A stretch of DNA of 64,000 nucleotides from Nocardioides kongjuensis. GTDB taxonomy: Bacteria > Actinomycetota > Actinomycetes > Propionibacteriales > Nocardioidaceae. The notes below the pieces were generated by a model. The model saw only the letters and a list, made by a program, of their open reading frames with translations. It searched no databases and was not told where the DNA came from. The translations under genes were made by a program, and so were the position numbers. Shown piece by piece: positions 51,534-58,580 of the stretch (position 1 is its first letter; each line of letters opens with the position of its first letter). The stretch lies in the NCBI RefSeq assembly GCF_013409625.1, contig NZ_JACCBF010000001.1, forward strand, positions 1,863,001 through 1,927,000, written 5' to 3'.

Positions 51534-53105
51534 ATGCCGAGCAGTCAGACCTACGCCGTCGTCGGCGCGGCTCGCCTGTTCGCGCTGCTGGCGATCGGCG
51601 GGCCGATCGTCTGGCTCCACCAGGAGCAGGGGCTGCTCGCCCTCGCCGCCGTGAGCTGCGTGTGGGTCTACCAGGGCGTGACCGCCACGCGTCGCGATCT
51701 CGAGCTGTCGCTGAGCCCCATGACCGAGGCTGCGGCGATCGGCGTGATCTGCGCCCTGGCGATGGAGGACGCGCCGGTGATCCTGGCGGCGCTGGTCGTC
51801 CCGCCGCTCTACGCCACCGCCGTCGCCGGTGTGCGCACGATGTTCCGGACCGTGCTCGTCGAGCTGATCGCCGTCGTCGCGCTGGGGCTGATGTGGTGGG
51901 AGACGATCACGACCGACCAGGCGATCGCCATCTTCACCTGGGCGATGGCCGGCCTGGGACTCAGCCTGATCGCCGCCGTCACGTTCTCCTCCGACCGGGT
52001 CGCCGACCCGCTCGCGCCCTACCGCGACGCCCAGGAGCACCTCCGCCAGCTGATCGACCTCGCGGGCAGCCTCAGCTCCGGGCTCGACGTCGGCGCACTC
52101 GGCGGCGAGCTGCTCAGCCAGGTCAGCGACGACATCCCCAACCGCGCCCTGGTCCTGTACGTACCGCGCGGCGATGCGCTTGCACCGGTGGCCTCGACGG
52201 TCGAGCTCGCGACCGCGGACTCCGTCGCGACCGAGACCCTGGCCGGGGACGTGCGCCTGCAGGAGGCCGGCTCCTCGAAGCCGATCGAGATCGGCGAGGG
52301 CTTCGCCTTCCGCGTCAGCGACCAGGCGATCGTCGCAGGCCTCCGGCCGGCCGGAGCGGACACCTCGCGGTCCCTCCCCCTCAGCGCTGTGGCGCGCGAC
52401 CTCTCGGACACGGCGGTCAAGCTCGACGCCGCACTGCTGTTCGCCCAGTTCCGCGACGCCGCGACCGCCGACGAGCGCAACCGGCTGGCTCGCGAGATGC
52501 ACGACGGCGTCGCCCAGGACATCGCCTCCCTCGGCTACATCATCGACGCGCTGGCCGCGCGTCCGGCCGACGAGGCGCAGGCCAAGGCGCTCGGCATGCT
52601 GCGTGACCGCGTATCAAAGGTCGTCGCGGAGGTACGGCAGTCGGTGATGAACCTGCGTACCAGCATCGGCGAGAACGAGAGCCTGGGTGCCGCGATCAGC
52701 AATGTCGCGCGCCATCTCTCGGAGTCCTCGGGCATCCCGATCCGGGTCCGGCTCGACGAGCAGCCGACCCGGCTGCGGCCCGAGGTCGAGGCGGAGCTGT
52801 TCCGGATCGCCCAGGAGGCGATCAACAACGCGGTCAAGCACGCCCGCGCGACGTCGATCGACGTGCGCTGCCAGGTCTACGCGCCGGAGGCGATCATCAC
52901 CGTCACCGACGACGGTGTCGGGTTGCAGGCGGCGCGCGCGGACTCACATGGCCTGAAGATCATGCGCGAACGTGCCAGACTGATCGGCGCGGAGCTCGTG
53001 GTCCGTGACAACGCCAGTCGGGGCCTCACCGTCTCGGTGGCCCTGAAGACCCCTCGGAGCGCGGTCGGCAGCGACGACTCCACGATCCTCACGGAGCAGC
53101 GATGA
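51534..53105 (+). CDS. NarL-type sensor histidine kinase with GAF-like domain
   Basis: 523-aa kinase: about six N-terminal helices (residues 8-145), a GAF-like sensor (about 160-310), HisKA_3 with phospho-acceptor His near 322 in LAREMHDGVAQDIASLGYIIDAL, and HATPase_c with EAINNAVKHARA, TVTDDGVGLQ and SHGLKIMRERARLIGAEL. ATG 51534 is preferred to GTG 51525 because TAGGGT overlaps the latter. It sits inside the tad locus, so it plausibly senses a signal controlling pilus expression. Confidence 0.9.
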   Translation: MPSSQTYAVVGAARLFALLAIGGPIVWLHQEQGLLALAAVSCVWVYQGVTATRRDLELSLSPMTEAAAIGVICALAMEDAPVILAALVVPPLYATAVAGVRTMFRTVLVELIAVVALGLMWWETITTDQAIAIFTWAMAGLGLSLIAAVTFSSDRVADPLAPYRDAQEHLRQLIDLAGSLSSGLDVGALGGELLSQVSDDIPNRALVLYVPRGDALAPVASTVELATADSVATETLAGDVRLQEAGSSKPIEIGEGFAFRVSDQAIVAGLRPAGADTSRSLPLSAVARDLSDTAVKLDAALLFAQFRDAATADERNRLAREMHDGVAQDIASLGYIIDALAARPADEAQAKALGMLRDRVSKVVAEVRQSVMNLRTSIGENESLGAAISNVARHLSESSGIPIRVRLDEQPTRLRPEVEAELFRIAQEAINNAVKHARATSIDVRCQVYAPEAIITVTDDGVGLQAARADSHGLKIMRERARLIGAELVVRDNASRGLTVSVALKTPRSAVGSDDSTILTEQR

Positions 53106-53752
53106 GTGACACGACGACCGTTCTCCTGATCGACGACCACGAGCTCATCCGCGACGGTCTCGGCGCCGTCATCGACCTCGAGCCCGACCTCAGCGTCGTG
53201 GCGACCGCGGGCTCGGTGATGGAGGGCATCCAGCGTGCTCGCGAGGTGCGCCCCGACGTGGTGATCACCGACCTGCAGATGCAGGACGGCACCGGCCTCG
53301 ACGTGGTCCGCACGCTGCGCAAGGAGAACGACCAGGTCGGCCTGATCGTGCTCACCATGCACTCCGGGGACGAGCAGATCTTCGCCGCGATGCAGGCCGG
53401 GGCGTCCGGCTTCGTCGGCAAGGACGCCCCCTCCACCGAGGTGATCAAGGCCGCCCGCCACGCAGCCGTCTCGCCCAAGGCCTTCGTCTGCGCCGGTCTC
53501 GTCGGCGCCATGATGCGCCGCCAGTCGGCCGAGTCGACCGCGCTGACCGAGCGCGAGCACGACGTCCTGCTGCTGCTCGCCGAGGGGCTCAACGCCGCCG
53601 CGATCGGCGCCAAGCTCTACCTCTCGGAGTCGACGACGAAGTCCCACATCGCTCGCATCTACCAGAAGCTGGGGGCCGCCAACCGGGCCCAGGCGCTGGT
53701 CACCGCGATGCGGATCGGCCTGCTCTCGACGGTCCAGCCGTCCGCGCGCTGA
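53102..53752 (+). CDS. NarL-type response regulator of the tad locus
   Basis: 216-aa regulator: receiver with IDDHELIRDGL, phospho-acceptor Asp near 56 in VVITDLQMQDG, and Lys near 110 (FVGKDA); LuxR HTH with LTEREHDVLLLLAEGLNAAAIGAKLYLSESTTKSHIARIYQKLGA at about 145-190. The ATG overlaps the kinase stop (ATGA), so they form a cognate pair. It lies right before the pilin genes. Confidence 0.93.
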   Translation: MSDTTTVLLIDDHELIRDGLGAVIDLEPDLSVVATAGSVMEGIQRAREVRPDVVITDLQMQDGTGLDVVRTLRKENDQVGLIVLTMHSGDEQIFAAMQAGASGFVGKDAPSTEVIKAARHAAVSPKAFVCAGLVGAMMRRQSAESTALTEREHDVLLLLAEGLNAAAIGAKLYLSESTTKSHIARIYQKLGAANRAQALVTAMRIGLLSTVQPSAR

Positions 53753-53776
53753 CGCGACTCCTGCACGTCGTGGATC

Positions 53777-53796
53777 GCTAGTCCGAAGTGACTAGC
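53777..53796. promoter_or_regulatory. Inverted repeat upstream of flp1
   Basis: GCTAGTC-cgaagt-GACTAGC is a perfect 7-bp inverted repeat 110 bp before the first pilin gene. The spacing suits a dimeric LuxR-type regulator. It could also end the regulator transcript, but no T-tract follows. Confidence 0.45.
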
Positions 53797-53854
53797 AGCG
53801 AGAAGACGAACTCCCGATCCGTCGTCTGACCTGGTCCGGCAGAGTGGTGTCCAT

Positions 53855-53872
53855 CGGGGAAAGCACTCCCCG
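53855..53872 (+). promoter_or_regulatory. Hairpin in the flp1 leader
   Basis: CGGGGA-aagcac-TCCCCG forms a 6-bp stem 34 nt before the flp1 start; the AGGGAG Shine-Dalgarno follows it. It may stabilise the abundant pilin mRNA. Confidence 0.35.
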
Positions 53873-53905
53873 GGGACACGAAGAACCAGTGCACAGGGAG
53901 ACCCC

Positions 53906-54091
53906 ATGATCCAGTACCTCAACATCCTGCTGAACGGCCGCCTGGCCAAGATGGAGGAGCGGGGTGCGACCGCCGTTGAGTACGGCCTGCTGGTCGCGCT
54001 CATCGCCGCCGTCATCATCGCCGCGGTCATCCTCCTCGGCAACAAGCTCGACGACGCCTTCGGCAAGGTCAACAGCAGCCTCGGCGGCTGA
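53906..54091 (+). CDS. Flp family type IVb pilin 1
   Basis: 61-aa prepilin. A leader of 20 residues ends in Gly; the predicted mature form starts ATAVEYGLLVALIAAVIIAAVILL with Glu at +5 and Tyr at +6, the Flp signature. Mature length would be 41 aa. Start ATG has AGGGAG 5 nt upstream. As the first pilin gene in the locus and with a strong Shine-Dalgarno, it is probably the major subunit. Confidence 0.95.
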   Translation: MIQYLNILLNGRLAKMEERGATAVEYGLLVALIAAVIIAAVILLGNKLDDAFGKVNSSLGG

Positions 54092-54113
54092 GACCAGAAC
54101 ACGAACACCGTCT

Positions 54114-54156
54114 GCAACCGCGTCAAGGCAGCCTTGACGCGGTTGCGGCCTTTTCC
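54114..54156 (+). terminator. Intrinsic terminator between flp1 and flp2
   Basis: GCAACCGCGTCAAGGC (54114-54129) and its exact complement GCCTTGACGCGGTTGC (54131-54146) form a 16-bp stem with a minimal apex, followed by TTTT at 54151-54154. It would stop most flp1 transcripts before flp2. Confidence 0.88.
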
Positions 54157-54180
54157 GCCGCCTCTAGTTGGGAGACGACA

Positions 54181-54360
54181 GTGACCACTCCGACAGCCCC
54201 ACCTGGTCCTTGCCAGCGGGGCGCGACCGCCGTCGAGTACGGACTGCTGGTCGCGCTGCTCGCGGCGGTGATCGTCTTCGCCGTGGTGAGCTTCGGAGGG
54301 GGCGTCGACGGCCTGTTCCGAAACACGAACGCCAGCTTCGACTCCGCGATCAGTCCGTAG
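54181..54360 (+). CDS. Flp family type IVb pilin 2
   Basis: 59-aa prepilin: a 14-residue leader ending in Gly (after CQRG), then the mature start ATAVEYGLLVALLAAVIVFAVV with Glu at +5, and a short tail FGGGVDGLFRNTNASFDSAISP; mature length 45 aa. The GTG start has GGGAG 5-6 nt upstream. It lies just after the strong flp1 terminator, so expression by read-through should be low, as for a minor pilin. Its last 11 bp overlap the convergent M48 gene. Confidence 0.85.
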   Translation: MTTPTAPPGPCQRGATAVEYGLLVALLAAVIVFAVVSFGGGVDGLFRNTNASFDSAISP

Positions 54361-55618
54361 CCCGAGCCTGGAACTGGTTGGCCAGCCCGATCCGCTGCAG
54401 CGCCGTCGGGTGGGAGCCGAACCACCACTGCGACCACGCCGGAGGTGTGGGGTCGGCGTGGGACCGCAGTGCCAGACGGCGCTGGAGGTCGACGAACGCC
54501 TGGGGGGCGTTGGTCACCTCCAGCGCCGTCTGGTCGGCCCTGGTCTCGATGAGCCGGCTGACGCCGTTCTGGACCGGCGCTGCGAGGAAGGTCGCGATCG
54601 CGACCAGCGCGAGCACCCGCGGCACGACGGACACCTCGTCGCCCCCGACCGTCCCCTCCCCGGCTCGCTCGCGGCGCGGGACGGACAGCAGGAAGCCCAG
54701 CAGCCCGACGCCGAGCGCCGCTCCCGCCGCTCCGAGCAGCGTCCCGGTGAGGACGTCGTCGTACTTCGCGTGGGCCAGCTCGTGGGCGACGACCGAGAGC
54801 GTCTCGTCGGTGGGCGTGCCGGACACGAGGTTGTCGTAGAGCACCACCCGGCGGCTGTTGCCGAAGCCCGAGACGTAGGCGTTCAACGTGGTCGTGCGCC
54901 GCGACGCGTCGGCGACCAGGACGTCGTCGACGTGGACGCCCTCCGCGTCGGCGAGCGCCAGCACCTCGCTGCGCAGCTGGCCCGCCGGCAGCGACTCGAA
55001 ATCGTTGAAGACGGGCTCGACGACCAACGGGTAGGCGAACGAGCCGAGCACGACGAGGACCGCCGCCGCCAGGGCGGCCACCGCCGGCCACAGCCGCGGC
55101 AGCCGCCTCGTGCACGCGACGAGAGCCGCCACCGCGATCGAGGTGCTGATCACGGTGACCAGGTAGCCCTTGGCCTGGTCGGCTCCCCACTCGGCCCAGG
55201 TTCCGGCGACCAGGCCCTCGTGGAGCCCGAGCCGGCGCAGCGCGATGCCGAACGGCAAGGTGACCAGCTCACCGACGAGGGTGAGGCCGGCGACCACGAC
55301 GACGACGCGGACCCACCACCAGCCGCGCAGGCGGGCCGCCCAGCGCCGGCCGGCCGGGCCGAAGCCCAGCCAGGCGGCCACCGCCAGGGAGACGGCAAGC
55401 CGCGACCAGCTCCAGATCCGTCCCCACAGCGCGTAGTGCTCACCGCGGTCGATCTGCGCCCGGGTGAAGACCGACGAGGCGGTCACCGGGTCCGGCAGGC
55501 CGCCGGGAACGGGGTGCCACGGCACGCGGCCGACAGCGACGAGGACGAAGGCGGCCGCACCGACCAGGACGGTTCCCAGCGCGACCCTGCGCACCGCCGA
55601 CCGGTCGTCCACCACCAC
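54350..55618 (-). CDS. M48 family metalloprotease (Ste24/HtpX-like)
   Basis: 422-aa integral membrane zinc protease. Five to six helices; the active site HELAH is in LSVVAHELAHAKYDDV (near residue 277), and the third zinc ligand Glu is in RLIETRADQTALEV. The N-terminal part resembles the CAAX prenyl protease N-domain. Three consecutive GTG codons (55618, 55615, 55612) could start it; GAGG just upstream favours the second or third. It lies 4 nt after the lipoprotein gene, in the c-di-AMP-riboswitch transcript. Confidence 0.9.
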   Translation of the reverse strand: MVVDDRSAVRRVALGTVLVGAAAFVLVAVGRVPWHPVPGGLPDPVTASSVFTRAQIDRGEHYALWGRIWSWSRLAVSLAVAAWLGFGPAGRRWAARLRGWWWVRVVVVVAGLTLVGELVTLPFGIALRRLGLHEGLVAGTWAEWGADQAKGYLVTVISTSIAVAALVACTRRLPRLWPAVAALAAAVLVVLGSFAYPLVVEPVFNDFESLPAGQLRSEVLALADAEGVHVDDVLVADASRRTTTLNAYVSGFGNSRRVVLYDNLVSGTPTDETLSVVAHELAHAKYDDVLTGTLLGAAGAALGVGLLGFLLSVPRRERAGEGTVGGDEVSVVPRVLALVAIATFLAAPVQNGVSRLIETRADQTALEVTNAPQAFVDLQRRLALRSHADPTPPAWSQWWFGSHPTALQRIGLANQFQARATD

Positions 55619-55622
55619 GTCC

Positions 55623-56834
55623 TCAGCCTGCCACGCCGGGCAACGACCGGAGCCGCTCCTGCCATGCGGCGGTGAGCTCGGGCTCGGTCCAGCCGGCGTG
55701 CTCCCGCAGTGCGGCGGCGAGGTCGCCGCTGTCGCGGACCTGCTCGTAGAGCTCGACCAGGGCCGGTTCGCCGGCGTGGTCGGCGAGGGTGACGCAGACC
55801 AGCCAGGCGGCCTCGTAGACACCGCCGAGGTGGCTGGCGGTCGGGTCGAACTCGCTGTCCGGCGGCAGCGCCTCCGGTACGCCGTCCTTGCGGACCTGCG
55901 CCGCGACCTGCCCGGCGGTCTTCGTCAGCGGCAGGTCGACGTCGCGCAGCGCGACGTAGTCGGCGAATCCCTCGACCAGCCACAGCGGTGCCTGACGGGC
56001 GCCGATCGCCCCGGTGAGCGCGTGGACGGCCTCGTGGGTCATCACCACCTGCGCCGCGACGGGGTCGAGGCCGTCGTACACGCTGCGGTTGAGGAACACG
56101 TGCACCGGGCTCCCCGGGGCCTGCGAGCCGTCGACGGGAGCCGTGACGGCGGCGATCGCCGAGTACTGGCCGGGAGCGGTGTCGAGGGTGGCCCGGAGTC
56201 CCTCGGGGTCGGCCGGGACCTCGACCACCAGCCCACCTCGACCGGGGACGACGGCACGCACCTGCGCCACCGCACGCCGCGCCGCCGTCAGGTAGGCCGG
56301 AGCCCGGGTCGGGTCGCCGGCGACCGCGACGAGGACGTCACCGGCGCGCTCGACCCTCAGCGGACCGGACAACCACAGCGGCAGCCGGGCGCCGGGCCCC
56401 CCGACCGCGGAGATGGACGCACCGTGGGCGGCGAAGGACACGGGCAGCTCGGTGCGGGCGGAGGCGGCGTCGTGGCCGTCGATGCGCCAGGTGACGGCGA
56501 CCTGTCCGTCCCAGGCGTCCGAGCCACGGGTGCGGCCGGTCTCGGTGACGTAGCGCAGGGTCACGTCGGTCAGGCCGAGGGCTCCGGCGTTCGCGACGAC
56601 CGCGCCCAGCAGGTCGCGGCTGCGTGCATCGGCGCCGAGGCCGGCAGCGGCCGACGTGTCACCGTCGTGGATCGCGTCCTGCAGCGCGGCCAGCGTGTCG
56701 GCCGCTGCCGCGGGATCGGCGACGTCGCTGGTCCTCGCCGGCGGCGGTGCGACGTACTCGTCCTTCGAGCACGCACCGGCGCCGAGGGCGACGACCAGGA
56801 GCGCTGCCGCGAGCGGGCGGAGCCGGGGGCTCAC
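55623..56834 (-). CDS. Lipoprotein with MA-family gluzincin peptidase domain
   Basis: 403-aa secreted protein. A signal sequence ends in a lipobox-like VALGAGAC (Cys22). The C-terminal half has a peptidase MA-like zinc site: VMTHEAVHALTG (HExxH near residue 266) and LVEGFADYVALRD with the third ligand Glu. The N-terminal half (about 40-150) resembles an NTF2-like or lipoprotein assembly domain. GTG 56834 overlaps the NlpC/P60 stop by 4 nt. The substrate is unknown. Confidence 0.82.
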   Translation of the reverse strand: MSPRLRPLAAALLVVALGAGACSKDEYVAPPPARTSDVADPAAAADTLAALQDAIHDGDTSAAAGLGADARSRDLLGAVVANAGALGLTDVTLRYVTETGRTRGSDAWDGQVAVTWRIDGHDAASARTELPVSFAAHGASISAVGGPGARLPLWLSGPLRVERAGDVLVAVAGDPTRAPAYLTAARRAVAQVRAVVPGRGGLVVEVPADPEGLRATLDTAPGQYSAIAAVTAPVDGSQAPGSPVHVFLNRSVYDGLDPVAAQVVMTHEAVHALTGAIGARQAPLWLVEGFADYVALRDVDLPLTKTAGQVAAQVRKDGVPEALPPDSEFDPTASHLGGVYEAAWLVCVTLADHAGEPALVELYEQVRDSGDLAAALREHAGWTEPELTAAWQERLRSLPGVAG

Positions 56835-57820
56835 CCAGGCCGGACCGCTCCGGCGTAGGGCATCTCGTCGAGGTCGGAGACCTTGACGCCGGCGCCCGGG
56901 TTGGCCGCGTGCACGATCAGGCCGTTGCCGAGGTAGATCGCGACGTGGCTGATCGGGCTGTAGTAGAAGACGAGGTCGCCCGGCTGCAGGTCGCTCTTGG
57001 CGACGTGCGTGCCGCTGCCGTACTGGGCGCGCGAGGAGTGCGGCAGGCTGACGTTGGCCTGGGCGTAGGCCATCATCGTCAGGCCCGAGCAGTCGAACGC
57101 GTTGGGACCGGCGGCACCCCAGACGTAGGCGTCGCCGACCTGGGCGAGGGCGTACTTGATCGCCGCGGCGGCGCGGCCCGAGGCCGGGATGGTGGACGGG
57201 TCGATCGGGCGACCGGCGTTGCGCGAGAGGAACTCGGCGCGCTGCTCGTCCTCGAGCTTCGAGAGCAGGCCCTTGGCCTCGGCGAGCTTGGCGTCGGCGG
57301 TCTTCTTCTCCTCCGCCAGCGTCGCCTTGAGCTCCTTGATGTCGGAGCGGCGCTTCTCGGTCTGGTCCTTGCGGATGTCGTAGGCCTCGAGCTCGTCGCC
57401 GTAGTCGGCGAGGAGCGAGTCCTGGATCCCCTCCACCGTCGACATGGTGGAGAGCTCGTCGAGGAAGCCCTGGGTGTCGGAGGACAGGAGCTCGCCGGTC
57501 GCACCGAGGTCGCCGGACTGGTACTGCTGGATCAGCGAGTCGCGCACGTCGGAGCGGACACCGGCGAGAGCGTCGCCCTGACGGGACTGGTCCGACTCGA
57601 GGGAGGACAGGTCGCTGTCGAGCTCGGCGAGCTCGAGCTCGGCGTCGTTGTAGCGCTCGGCGGCCTGCTCGGACTCGTGGAAGAGCCGGTCGACCCGGGC
57701 CTTGACGGTCTCGATGTCGGGCTCGGCCTGCGCGGGGCTGCCGCTGATCGACAGCGTGATCGCTCCGGTGACGGCGAGTGCCGCGAGCGCAGCGGTGGTA
57801 CGTGTCCGGCCGTTCAGCAC
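56831..57820 (-). CDS. NlpC/P60 peptidoglycan endopeptidase (RipA-like)
   Basis: 329-aa secreted cell-wall hydrolase. Signal peptide 1-32 (cut after AQA), long coiled coil (about 35-200), then an NlpC/P60 domain with catalytic Cys near 244 in NAFDCSGLTMMAYAQ, His near 290 in ISHVAIYLGNG and the third polar residue in IVHAANPG. This is the RipA/CwlO layout in which the coiled coil blocks or targets the protease. A c-di-AMP riboswitch occupies its leader, linking wall cleavage to osmotic signalling. Confidence 0.94.
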   Translation of the reverse strand: MLNGRTRTTAALAALAVTGAITLSISGSPAQAEPDIETVKARVDRLFHESEQAAERYNDAELELAELDSDLSSLESDQSRQGDALAGVRSDVRDSLIQQYQSGDLGATGELLSSDTQGFLDELSTMSTVEGIQDSLLADYGDELEAYDIRKDQTEKRRSDIKELKATLAEEKKTADAKLAEAKGLLSKLEDEQRAEFLSRNAGRPIDPSTIPASGRAAAAIKYALAQVGDAYVWGAAGPNAFDCSGLTMMAYAQANVSLPHSSRAQYGSGTHVAKSDLQPGDLVFYYSPISHVAIYLGNGLIVHAANPGAGVKVSDLDEMPYAGAVRPG

Positions 57821-57828
57821 GAGCTGGC

Positions 57829-58015
57829 GGTCCCCTCTGGTGTCGTACGCCTACCGGGTGAGCTGACGGGTTCGGGCACGACTCGCCCTACCCGCACTCC
57901 TCGCGCCGGCGATGGTCCGGTCGGACCCTCACCTTCGCGCCTCGAACGGGATTCACCCCAGAGTGGTTGGTTCCCCGGCTCCGGATCCCCGAGCTGGATC
58001 CGGACTCAGCGCGGT
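57829..58015 (-). promoter_or_regulatory. ydaO-type c-di-AMP riboswitch
   Basis: Read on the minus strand the leader contains the conserved ydaO blocks in order: GGATCCGGAGCCGGGGAACC, then GGGGTGAATCC, a GGGTAGGGCGAGTC segment, and CCCGAACCCGTCAGCTCACC with GGTAGGCG. It ends 9 nt before the NlpC/P60 start. In Actinobacteria these c-di-AMP switches sit ahead of wall hydrolases such as rpf and NlpC/P60, usually turning them off with ligand. No separate T-rich terminator is seen, so control may be by a GC-rich terminator or at translation. Confidence 0.92.
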
Positions 58016-58061
58016 GCCCGCGCGGGTCGGTCGACCCACTTCCTCGGACACCTGAGGGTGC

Positions 58062-58090
58062 AGCCTAGTCGCGGCTCCCGGCGCCACCAA
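58062..58090 (-). promoter_or_regulatory. Promoter of the riboswitch-NlpC/P60 operon
   Basis: On the minus strand, -35 TTGGTG (58090-58085), 17-bp spacer, -10 TAGGCT (58067-58062). A start near 58055 would give a leader of about 235 nt, enough to hold the whole aptamer. Confidence 0.65.
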
Positions 58091-58175
58091 ACCGGTCCGG
58101 CGCGTGTTGTGGATGATTGCACGCAACAACTGTCACGTGGGTCACACCAGCCCCTCCGGCCACGGCGGGGTCGGG

Positions 58176-58379
58176 TCAGGCGGACTCGACCTGGGGGCCG
58201 TCGACCGGCTGGACCAGCCGCAGCGGTGGCACCAGCCCTCCGTCGGCCAACGCCTCGAGGGCAGCCATCTCGTCGTCGCCGATCACCAGCTCGGGCGGTG
58301 GCCCGAGCAGCACCGTCACCACGCAGTCGTGGCAGGCCAGGCCTCGCACCACACAGGTGTCGCAGTCGATCCTCGTCAT
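58176..58379 (-). CDS. Small Cys-rich protein
   Basis: 67-aa protein starting with two Cys pairs: DCDTCVVRGLACHDCVVTVLLG (CxxC-x6-CxxC). The rest is an acidic helix followed by VPPLRLVQPVDGPQ. The Cys pairs suggest zinc binding. I recognise it only as an actinobacterial small hypothetical that neighbours the DnaQ-UvrC-like nuclease. ATG 58379 is preferred to a GTG 30 nt upstream. Confidence 0.65.
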   Translation of the reverse strand: MTRIDCDTCVVRGLACHDCVVTVLLGPPPELVIGDDEMAALEALADGGLVPPLRLVQPVDGPQVESA

Positions 58380-58567
58380 GCCTGCGAGGCTCGCAGGGAC
58401 CCCCGACACAACCCGGCAGCCGGTCGCGAGGAACGAGCGAGCGGCGCGGGCCGGGACGGGTTGGGCAACCGTCGCTGCCGGGGAACGAGGCAGCGGCAGC
58501 GCGTCGAGGCCCGGTCAGCGTCGCGACACATGTCCACCACCTCCCCGAATGCGTCGGAGGTGGCGCC

Positions 58568-58573
58568 TACCGT
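58568..58573 (+). promoter_or_regulatory. Leaderless -10 box of the DEDD nuclease gene
   Basis: TACCGT 7 nt before ATG 58581; the remaining 200-bp divergent gap shows no other feature. Confidence 0.55.
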
Positions 58574-58580
58574 CGCTCCC

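Noticed and set aside
57914..57927. GGTCCG-GT-CGGACC palindrome as a regulator site
   Set aside because: It lies within the c-di-AMP aptamer and is best explained as one of its helices.
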